Of a stretch of DNA of 8,230 bases, positions 1 through 4,770 are shown piece by piece. How positions within the stretch are numbered: position 1 is the first letter of the stretch; each line of letters starts with the position of its first letter. Under the pieces are notes generated by a model, which was not told the DNA's origin, searched no databases, and saw only the letters and a program-made list of their open reading frames with translations. The DNA is from a bacterium (GTDB lineage Bacteria; Pseudomonadota; Alphaproteobacteria; Rhizobiales; Xanthobacteraceae): NCBI GenBank assembly GCA_029946075.1, contig JAQSDT010000051.1, positions 1 through 8,230 on the forward strand, written 5' to 3'. Both the position numbers and the translations under genes were made by a program.

Positions 1-198
1 TACGCCTTTGACCTGAAAGAAGTGTGGAAGCACGTGGCCGACGACATCAATGCCATCCTGCGTGGCGGCAGTCCGGCCGACATTCCCTATTATCAGGTTT
101 CCAAATTCGAGCTGTCGATCAACCTGAAAACCGCCAGCGCGCTCGGGCTTGCCGTGCCACCGACTCTTCTGGCCAGCGCCGAAAAGGTGGTTGAGTAA
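1..198 (+). CDS. ABC transporter substrate-binding protein, C-terminal fragment (ABC_sub_bind/TrpX-like)
   Basis: This is the last 65 codons of a gene whose start lies outside the window; it ends at a TAA at 196-198. The readable tail includes a run like ILRGGSPADIPYYQ followed by SKFELSINLKTASALGL and VPPTLLASAEKVVE. This is the typical C-terminus of the ABC_sub_bind (PF04392-type) periplasmic solute-binding proteins, which are very numerous in Bradyrhizobium-like genomes. Such proteins deliver a small ligand to an inner-membrane ABC importer, but the ligand cannot be told from this fragment. It is convergent with the minus-strand gene at 290-970, with a 91-bp gap. That gap holds only an imperfect stem-loop without a T run. 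The family call is by motif recognition and is fairly secure; the specificity is unknown. Confidence 0.85.
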   Translation, partial: YAFDLKEVWKHVADDINAILRGGSPADIPYYQVSKFELSINLKTASALGLAVPPTLLASAEKVVE

Positions 199-289
199 AG
201 CGCGCGACTTCCGCTGTTGGCATGTGGCGTCGTTGCGCTGCTTGCATCACTAGATCGGCTATCGAAGCAAAGCGGACCTTGACCACAGC

Positions 290-970
290 CTAATCGATCG
301 GATGCCCGACCATCGCAGTGAGTTCGCGCACCAGCCGATCGGACATCTGCCCGGTAACCGGCAGCTTGCGCTCCTTCTCGAATTTCGAGATCGCAGCCTG
401 GGTGTCGGCGCCGACGGCGCCGGTCGCCTTCAACTGGCCGTAGCCGTATTGCGTCAGCGTACGCTGCACGGCCGCCACCCGGCGAGCGCCCGCGCTCTGT
501 GCGGTGGCCGGAATCGGCGCCGGCGGGCGCATCACGTTCGCAGGCGTGGGAACACTGGTCGACTTCACGACCAGATTAGTCATGGGGTCGCCGCCGCGCA
601 CATCGCTGCCGGTTTTGATGTCGGCGGCCCTCGGCTCCGGCCTGGCTTCCACCGGTTCCGGTTCGACGGGCCTTGCAGCGAGTTCAGCCGGGCGCGGACG
701 CGGGCTCGGCACCGAGGCCAGTTGCGGCGCGGGCAACGTCACCACCGAGCCGAACATCGGCGACGGGTGACGGCCGGCCTGCAGGAACAAGGCGTTGGCG
801 ACGATGGCGCCGACGGCAGTCATCGCGAGCAGCCCCGCGACCATATCCTTCGGGCTATGCAGCAGCGCACGCATCAGCAAGCCGCGTTCCGGCTCCGGCT
901 GGATCGCAACCGCTTTGGCGCCACGGCGGCGGCGCGGCAACTCCTCGTCGTCATCGATACGTCTAGGCAC
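290..970 (-). CDS. Single-pass membrane protein with C-terminal peptidoglycan-binding-like domain
   Basis: A 226-aa protein. Seen in order: a charged cytoplasmic N-terminus with an acidic patch and an RRRR run (residues 1-42), one transmembrane helix at about 43-64, and a long Pro/Glu/Arg/Ala-rich linker (about 68-160). The C-terminal domain (about 163-222) has the PG_binding_1 pattern: VQRTLTQYGYG, then GAVGADTQAAISKFEKERKLPVTGQ. The arrangement suggests an inner-membrane protein reaching the periplasm through a flexible spacer to contact peptidoglycan; no hydrolase domain is present. The start is GTG at 970-968. It is chosen because AGGTGA sits about 7 nt upstream and because the frame overlaps the end of the kinase gene by 8 nt (963-970), which implies translational coupling. 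The role is inferred; its coupling to a membrane sensor kinase may mean they share an envelope or cell-cycle function. The domain call is good, the cellular role unknown. Confidence 0.8.
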   Translation of the reverse strand: MPRRIDDDEELPRRRRGAKAVAIQPEPERGLLMRALLHSPKDMVAGLLAMTAVGAIVANALFLQAGRHPSPMFGSVVTLPAPQLASVPSPRPRPAELAARPVEPEPVEARPEPRAADIKTGSDVRGGDPMTNLVVKSTSVPTPANVMRPPAPIPATAQSAGARRVAAVQRTLTQYGYGQLKATGAVGADTQAAISKFEKERKLPVTGQMSDRLVRELTAMVGHPID

Positions 971-2855
971 TTTTCTTCACCTGCTGAACCTGACCTTGTA
1001 TTCCCGAACGCAGCGCCGGCTTCAGCGTTGCGATATTGCTCGAAGCTTCCTGCGGCGGCGTGAAGGCCAGCGGCAGCGCCACGGTCACGGTGGTGCCTTC
1101 GCCGATCCTGCTCTGCAGATTGATCTCGCCATTGTGCAAGGCGACCAGCCCCTTCACGATCGACAGGCCGAGACCGGTGCCTTCGTGCTTGCGCTGATAG
1201 GTCTTGCCGGCCTGGAAGAACGGATCGCCGATCCGCTTGAGGTCGTCGGCGGCGATGCCGACGCCGGTATCGGTGACGCGCAACAGCAGGCGCGCGCCCT
1301 CGACCGCGGCCGAGACCGTAACGCTGCCGCCGCGCTCGGTGAACTTGACGGCGTTGGCGACGAGGTTGAGCGCGATCTGCTTGAACGCACGCGGATCGCC
1401 GTTCAGCAGCGGCAGATCCTCGGGCGCGCGGGTGACGAGATCGACGCCGTTTTCGCGCGCCTTCAGCGCCAGCAGATTGCAGCAATGCAGCAGCGCCGCG
1501 CGCGGTGCGAACGGTTCCGGCGAAATCTCGAAATTGCCCGACTCCATCTTCGACATGTCGAGGATGCCGTTGACGACCGACAACAGGTGCTGGCCGGAAT
1601 CGTTGATCAGCTGCGCGTACTCCCTGCGGCGCGCCGCATCCAGCATCAGCGTGTCTTCCTGCACGATCATCTCGGAGAAACCGATGATGGCGTTCAGCGG
1701 CGTGCGCAGTTCGTGGCTCATGGTGGCGAGGAAACGCGACTTGGCCGCATCGGCCTGCTCGGCGGCGCCATGCGCCAGTTCGAGCGCCTGCTGCTGCATC
1801 TTGCGGTCGGTGACGTCGCGCATGACCGCGACGACATCGGCCTCGGCCCCGGGCGAGACCTGCTCGAACGGCCGGCAGCGCATCTCGACCCAGATGAAAT
1901 CGGCGGAAATGGTCTCGCCGCGAACGGCATCGCGGCGCAGACGAAACTCGACGCTGCGGGATTCGCCGCCGCGCGCGGCATCCGACAGCGCCGTCAGGTA
2001 GGCCGGGCGATCGGCGACGTGGACGCGGTCGAACAGGCCGTGACCGGAGAGCCGCGTCACCGGAGTGCCGAGCATGGCTTCCGCGGCGGGCGAGATGAAC
2101 TGCACCGCGCCGTTACGGCTGTGGCGCGAGATCACGTCGCTCATGTTGCGCGCCAGCAGACGGTAGCGGTCTTCCTCGACATAGAGCAGCGCCACCGAGG
2201 TGCGCGACAGCGATTCCGCGCCGAACGCAAGGCCCGCAGCATAGAGCGTCGCGGACAACACGCCGGCCGCCATCAGGACGCCGCGCAGCAGGGCATTCGG
2301 CTCCGCCGCCGGCAGCAGATGAAAGGCGCCGAGCGCGATCAGCAGGGCCGCGCAGGACAAGGCCAGCGCCGAGGCAAAGGCGACGACGCGGCGCGAGGCC
2401 GACAGCGCGGCTTCGATCGGGATCAGCACCAGCCAGACCGCGGCAAAGGATTCGATGCCGCCGGTCATGACGGCGACCATCATCACGAGGCCCGCCAGCG
2501 ACAGCGACGACAGGAAATGTGCGCCTTCGTAGCGGCCGGTGCGCGACAGGAACCAGGACAGCAGGATCGGGGCGATCAGCCAGGCGAAGGCCGCGACTTC
2601 CAGCGCCGAGGGCGCCCCGCGCAGGGCCAGATAGATCGGGAAGGCCGCGAGCGCGACGAGGCTGCCGAGCAGCCGCGGCGCCATGAACGCGCGATGGCGT
2701 GCACGTGTCAGCGCGTCATATCGTGCCGACGGATGCAGCAGCGCATCGAGACAATCGCGGATGATACTCAAAACAATCACAGTTCTTGCACAACTCTTGC
2801 GCTTCGGCTCGTGCGTCGGACAGACGCGCCGGAACGCCCCCTTTATCGTTGCCAC
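963..2855 (-). CDS. Membrane PAS-domain sensor histidine kinase, DivJ/PleC-like
   Basis: Up to 630 aa. Order: about five to six hydrophobic helices (about 60-212), a PAS domain (about 229-352, ending in the usual VVAVMRDVTDRK junction), HisKA (about 373-440) with phospho-acceptor His381 in SHELRTPLNAIIGFSEM, and a HATPase_c domain (about 487-596). The HATPase boxes are intact: N box NLVANAVKF, G1 DTGVGI, DPFFQ, and G2 GTGLGLS. There is no receiver domain, so it should pass phosphate to a separate regulator. The H-box wording and the multi-TM/PAS layout match the DivJ/PleC branch, whose known partners are DivK and PleD; a specific ortholog is not proven. The start is uncertain. The GTG at 2855 gives the longest frame but has no Shine-Dalgarno. 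GTG at 2780 or TTG at 2771 would remove a stretch with atypical codons (AGT, TGT, AGA, ACT, ATT, GTT). The 3' end overlaps the peptidoglycan-binding gene by 8 nt, so they form an operon. Confidence 0.9.
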   Translation of the reverse strand: MATIKGAFRRVCPTHEPKRKSCARTVIVLSIIRDCLDALLHPSARYDALTRARHRAFMAPRLLGSLVALAAFPIYLALRGAPSALEVAAFAWLIAPILLSWFLSRTGRYEGAHFLSSLSLAGLVMMVAVMTGGIESFAAVWLVLIPIEAALSASRRVVAFASALALSCAALLIALGAFHLLPAAEPNALLRGVLMAAGVLSATLYAAGLAFGAESLSRTSVALLYVEEDRYRLLARNMSDVISRHSRNGAVQFISPAAEAMLGTPVTRLSGHGLFDRVHVADRPAYLTALSDAARGGESRSVEFRLRRDAVRGETISADFIWVEMRCRPFEQVSPGAEADVVAVMRDVTDRKMQQQALELAHGAAEQADAAKSRFLATMSHELRTPLNAIIGFSEMIVQEDTLMLDAARRREYAQLINDSGQHLLSVVNGILDMSKMESGNFEISPEPFAPRAALLHCCNLLALKARENGVDLVTRAPEDLPLLNGDPRAFKQIALNLVANAVKFTERGGSVTVSAAVEGARLLLRVTDTGVGIAADDLKRIGDPFFQAGKTYQRKHEGTGLGLSIVKGLVALHNGEINLQSRIGEGTTVTVALPLAFTPPQEASSNIATLKPALRSGIQGQVQQVKKSA

Positions 2856-2872
2856 ACCGTGTCAGAGCGAAC

Positions 2873-2887
2873 TTAAGCGAACGCTAA
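2873..2887. promoter_or_regulatory. CtrA-like box (TTAA-N7-CTAA)
   Basis: The sequence TTAAGCGAACGCTAA differs by one base from the TTAA-N7-TTAA consensus bound by the alphaproteobacterial master regulator CtrA. It lies 18 bp upstream of the longest kinase start. Read on the minus strand it is TTAG-N7-TTAA, and a GATAAA that could serve as a -10 follows at 2847-2842. This would put the box near -40 of a start site close to 2836 and favour the downstream kinase starts. A four-base-specific gapped motif occurs by chance, so this rests on its position beside a DivJ/PleC-like kinase. Confidence 0.35.
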
Positions 2888-2952
2888 GGCGCGCCGGATC
2901 GCCGGCCGACACCGCGGCTTCGCGGGGGTTTCACGCCTCGCACGACGCTCAT

Positions 2953-2982
2953 TTGACGCGGATGGTGAACGACAGGTTTAGA
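2953..2982 (+). promoter_or_regulatory. Candidate sigma-70-type promoter for the DUF5330-like gene
   Basis: TTGACG at 2953-2958 (five of six against TTGACA) is followed after 18 bp by TTTAGA at 2977-2982, which is a poor -10. If used, transcription would start near 2990 and leave a leader of about 220 nt containing the ATTTAC dyad. The -35 is good and the -10 weak, so this is only a suggestion. Confidence 0.25.
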
Positions 2983-3042
2983 GCTGCCCCGATCTATGGT
3001 TTCGAAATGGTGGACGCCTCGTCATGGCGCGTTTAGCGCAAC

Positions 3043-3068
3043 CGTAAATCGTCAATCGAAAATTTACG
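3043..3068. repeat. Inverted repeat CGTAAAT-N12-ATTTACG
   Basis: Perfect 7-bp arms at 3043-3049 and 3062-3068 are separated by 12 bp, giving a 26-bp dyad in the AT-rich half of the divergent region. A third ATTTAC copy sits at 3109-3114 in direct orientation. The spacing between arm centres is about 19 bp, so the dyad could be an operator for a dimeric regulator of the DUF5330-like gene. No factor is assigned. Confidence 0.4.
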
Positions 3069-3209
3069 CCGAATCGAATCGTTCCGGTTTTCGGAGAATT
3101 TTCGGCCAATTTACCTCAACGCAAACACTTCCGATTTATCGAGCCCTGATAGTCAGGAACAAACCGGCGGTTACGACCGCAACGATAAAGAGACGACCGG
3201 GGTCGCGAG

Positions 3210-3608
3210 ATGTTTTTTCTGCTTCGTGTGGCATTCTGGCTCGGGCTGGTGCTCGTGCTGTTGCCGAGGGAACAGACGCCAGAATCGGAAAAGCTGCCGC
3301 AGATCGGCACGTCGGAGGCCGTATCGGCGGCGACGGCGGCCGTCTCCGACGCCGGCCAGTTCTGCAAGCGCCAGCCGGCGGCCTGCGAAGTCGGCGGCCA
3401 GGCGGCCACCATCATCGGCCAGCGCGCCCAGGAAGGCGCCCGCAAGCTCTACAAGATCATCACCGACAAGAAATCGCCCGATCACACCAGTTCGATCGGC
3501 GGCGCTCCGGACGAGCAACTGGAGAGTTCGCACACCCCGCCGCCAGATGCGCTGTCTTCCGAGGACATGGCGGTCGAATGGCGGTTGCCGCCGGCGCCGC
3601 ACCCCTGA
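3210..3608 (+). CDS. Small membrane-anchored protein, DUF5330-like
   Basis: A 132-aa protein of unknown function. It opens with MFFLLRVAFWLGLVLVLLP, an uncleaved-looking membrane anchor (residues about 3-18), then a mostly polar body. Residues 37-48 are Ala/Ser-rich, the pair Cys52 and Cys59 (FCKRQPAACE) could form a disulfide if periplasmic, and 67-86 look helical. The tail (about 90-132) is Pro/Ser-rich and probably disordered. The opening sequence and the FCxRxPxxC pattern match what I recall of DUF5330 proteins of Rhizobiales. The ATG at 3210 has GGGG about 7 nt upstream. It precedes sufE by 84 bp on the same strand and may be co-transcribed, although a TATATA element in the gap could give sufE its own promoter. 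No function should be inferred from the neighbour alone. Confidence 0.8.
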   Translation: MFFLLRVAFWLGLVLVLLPREQTPESEKLPQIGTSEAVSAATAAVSDAGQFCKRQPAACEVGGQAATIIGQRAQEGARKLYKIITDKKSPDHTSSIGGAPDEQLESSHTPPPDALSSEDMAVEWRLPPAPHP

Positions 3609-3618
3609 TTATCGCCCC

Positions 3619-3666
3619 GGAACCGGTTCCATTTTCGTCGCTTTCAGCCGATCCGCGTCCTATATA
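3619..3666 (+). promoter_or_regulatory. Perfect 12-bp palindrome and TATATA element upstream of sufE
   Basis: GGAACCGGTTCC at 3619-3630 is a perfect palindrome. Thirty bases further on, TATATA at 3661-3666 could be a -10 for sufE; no good -35 is visible 16-18 bp upstream of it. GGAAC also resembles the -35 of EcfG-type general-stress promoters, but no CGTT follows at 16-17 bp (GCTT is found instead). An operator plus a weak promoter is therefore the more likely reading. Confidence 0.3.
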
Positions 3667-3692
3667 AGCGGTTCATATGGACGCAGGCGACG

Positions 3693-4118
3693 ATGACGAT
3701 CGACGACATCAGGGACAATTTCGAGCTGCTCGAGGAGTGGGACGACCGCTACCGGTACGTCATCGAACTCGGCCGCACGCTCGACCCGATGCCGGAGGCC
3801 GAGCATTCCGCCGCGAACAAGGTCAATGGCTGCGCCAGCCAGGTCTGGCTTTCGAAACAGATCGACCACAGCCGGAGCGAGCCGCTGCTGAAATATCTCG
3901 GCGACAGCGATGCGCATATCGTGCGCGGGCTGATCGCGATCCTGCTGACGCTGTATAACGGCCGCACCCCGAAGCAGGTCCTCGAGACCGACGCGCTGAA
4001 AGTGTTCGACGAACTCGGATTCCGCGAGCACCTGACGCCGCAGCGTTCCAACGGCCTGCGTTCGATGGTCGAGCGCATCCGCACCGACGCGCGCGAAGCG
4101 CTGGCGGCGGCGTCATAA
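3693..4118 (+). CDS. sufE: SufE-family Fe-S cluster assembly (cysteine desulfuration) protein
   Basis: 141 aa, the usual SufE length. SufE takes the persulfide sulfur from the cysteine desulfurase SufS and hands it to the SufBCD scaffold in the cytoplasm. The active-site loop is visible as NKVNGCASQVWL with acceptor Cys47, equivalent to Cys51 of E. coli SufE. Flanking family features are the N-terminal DNFELLEEWDDRYRYVIELG and DPMPEAE, the central GLIAILLTLYNGRTP, and the C-terminal helix with LGFREHLTPQRSNGLRSMVERI. The ATG at 3693 is chosen because it begins the conserved N-terminus and has AGGCGA a few bases upstream. An out-of-frame ATG at 3677 is not used. The other suf genes are not in this window; a detached sufE is common in this group. 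The gene ends 4 bp before a large inverted repeat that probably terminates its transcript. Confidence 0.95.
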   Translation: MTIDDIRDNFELLEEWDDRYRYVIELGRTLDPMPEAEHSAANKVNGCASQVWLSKQIDHSRSEPLLKYLGDSDAHIVRGLIAILLTLYNGRTPKQVLETDALKVFDELGFREHLTPQRSNGLRSMVERIRTDAREALAAAS

Positions 4119-4122
4119 ACTC

Positions 4123-4206
4123 CGTCATTGCGAGCGCAGCGAAGCAATCCATTTCACAACACGGGGAGAAATGGATTGCTTCGTCGCTGCGCTCCTCGCA
4201 ATGACG
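4123..4206. repeat. Interspersed inverted repeat (CGTCATTGCGAG family), likely bidirectional terminator
   Basis: The left arm (4123-4154) and right arm (4169-4206) flank a 14-nt loop. The right arm is the exact reverse complement of the left apart from two 3-nt insertions (TCG at 4184-4186 and CTC at 4195-4197 by one alignment), so RNA from either strand would form a 32-bp stem with two 3-nt bulges. The element begins 4 nt after the sufE stop and ends 7 nt before the mucR stop. The arm sequence, with CGTCATTGCGAG at one end and AAGCAATCC at the other, is one I recognise as recurring many times in Bradyrhizobium/Rhodopseudomonas intergenic DNA. There is no protein and no target duplication seen. 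The termination role is inferred from placement and stem strength; there is no clean T run. Confidence 0.85.
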
Positions 4207-4213
4207 ACCGCTA

Positions 4214-4627
4214 TTATTTCCGTTTCCGCGCCTGCTGGCCGAGGCCCATCTTCTTGGCAAGCTGCGAACGCGCCACCGCGTAGTTGGGCGCCACCATCGG
4301 GTAATCCGGCGGCAGGCCCCATTTGTCGCGGTATTGCTCCGGCGTCATGTTGTACTGCGTGCGCAGGTGCCGCTTCAGCGACTTGAAGCGTTTGCCGTCC
4401 TCCAGACAGACCAGATATTCGGGGGTCATCGACTTCTTCACCGACACCGCCGGCCTGGCCGGCTCCAGCGGCGCGTCGGGCCGGCCGGTCGAGACGCGGA
4501 TCAGCGCGGCATGGACCTGGGCGATCAGGTTCGGAATTTCCGAGGCCTGGGTCGGATTGTTGCCGAGATAGGCCGATACGATATTGGCGGTGAGTTCGGC
4601 GGGCGTTTTGCCGGCGGCATCGGACAT
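4214..4627 (-). CDS. mucR: MucR/Ros-family transcriptional regulator
   Basis: 137 aa, close to the family norm. MucR/Ros proteins are H-NS-like or zinc-finger-type DNA-binding regulators of exopolysaccharide, motility and cell-cycle genes in Rhizobiales, and usually repress their own gene. The N-terminal oligomerisation half (about 8-45) has ELTANIVSAYLGNN. The DNA-binding half (about 66-130) has EYLVCLEDGKRFKSLKRHL, YNMTPEQYRDKWGLPPDYPMVAPNYA and a basic tail. The zinc site is degenerate: Cys74 and His87 remain, but Asp77 sits where Ros has its second Cys, and Gln91-Tyr92 where Ros has His-His. The ATG at 4627-4625 has a strong AGGAAGG (4641-4635) 7 nt upstream. It is convergent with sufE across the inverted repeat. 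A promoter candidate and a 19-bp palindrome lie upstream. Several MucR paralogs are usual in these genomes, so the symbol denotes the family. Confidence 0.92.
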   Translation of the reverse strand: MSDAAGKTPAELTANIVSAYLGNNPTQASEIPNLIAQVHAALIRVSTGRPDAPLEPARPAVSVKKSMTPEYLVCLEDGKRFKSLKRHLRTQYNMTPEQYRDKWGLPPDYPMVAPNYAVARSQLAKKMGLGQQARKRK

Positions 4628-4657
4628 GGCTCAACCTTCCTGGGATCGCGAAGCGCG

Positions 4658-4676
4658 GGCCGGATAGTATCCGGCC
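4658..4676. promoter_or_regulatory. Perfect 19-bp palindrome in the mucR leader
   Basis: GGCCGGATA-G-TATCCGGCC is a perfect inverted repeat with 9-bp arms and a one-base centre. It lies 16 nt upstream of the mucR Shine-Dalgarno and just downstream of the candidate promoter. It could be a DNA operator in a roadblock position or an RNA hairpin in the leader. It is unlike the AT-rich sites with T-A steps described for MucR itself, so another regulator or an RNA effect is more likely. Confidence 0.55.
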
Positions 4677-4691
4677 GCGACTATACACCGG

Positions 4692-4721
4692 AATATGAGC
4701 GGATTACCGGAAAGCTGACAA
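4692..4721 (-). promoter_or_regulatory. Candidate mucR promoter
   Basis: On the minus strand TTGTCA (4721-4716, five of six against TTGACA) is followed after 18 bp by CATATT (4697-4692, four of six). This would start the transcript near 4685 and give a leader of about 58 nt containing the palindrome. An alternative -10, TATAGT at 4685-4680, has no matching -35. Confidence 0.35.
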
Positions 4722-4754
4722 GAACGGCGGCGCTATATTTTCACAACGGTTCCA

Positions 4755-4769
4755 CGGCAAGTATTGCCG
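4755..4769 (-). terminator. Stem-loop directly after the upstream gene's stop codon
   Basis: CGGCAA-GTA-TTGCCG forms a perfect 6-bp stem with a 3-nt loop, starting 1 nt past the stop of the two-TM protein gene. No T run follows closely on the minus strand (an AAAATATA stretch comes about 17 nt later), so intrinsic termination is doubtful. A role in 3'-end stability or partial termination before mucR is possible. Confidence 0.3.
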
Positions 4770-4770
4770 C

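Larger units (their letters stand above)
2856..3209. other. Divergent intergenic control region between kinase and DUF5330-like gene
   Basis: 354 bp with no convincing gene. The left part (about 2880-2935) is GC-rich with a small CCGCG-GCTT-CGCGG hairpin at 2912-2925. The right part (about 3035-3200) is distinctly AT-richer than the surrounding genes. It holds three ATTTAC elements (one inverted, at 3044-3049; two direct, at 3062-3067 and 3109-3114), a TTTTCGG direct repeat around 3090-3105, and two abutting GAATC sites at 3071-3080. It must carry promoters for genes on both strands. Short open frames crossing it have no ribosome-binding site and run into the DUF5330-like gene in the wrong frame. 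Confidence 0.8.

Noticed and set aside
199..239. Imperfect stem (AGCGCGCGAC with GTCGTTGCGCT) after the ABC substrate-binding gene
   Set aside because: The stem is interrupted, the loop is about 20 nt and there is no T run, so it does not support a terminator call.
795..2876. A 693-codon plus-strand open frame opposite the kinase gene
   Set aside because: The translation is an Arg/Gln/His/Gly-rich low-complexity shadow with no recognisable domain, while the minus strand encodes an intact kinase with all catalytic boxes. GC-rich codon bias explains the long antisense frame.
3677..3958. Upstream ATG frame overlapping sufE
   Set aside because: Its product is an unrelated low-complexity sequence; the SufE active-site and N-terminal motifs are in the frame starting at 3693.
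4123..4206. The large inverted repeat as a CRISPR unit or IS end
   Set aside because: There is a single palindrome with no repeat-spacer periodicity, no transposase frame and no flanking target duplication.
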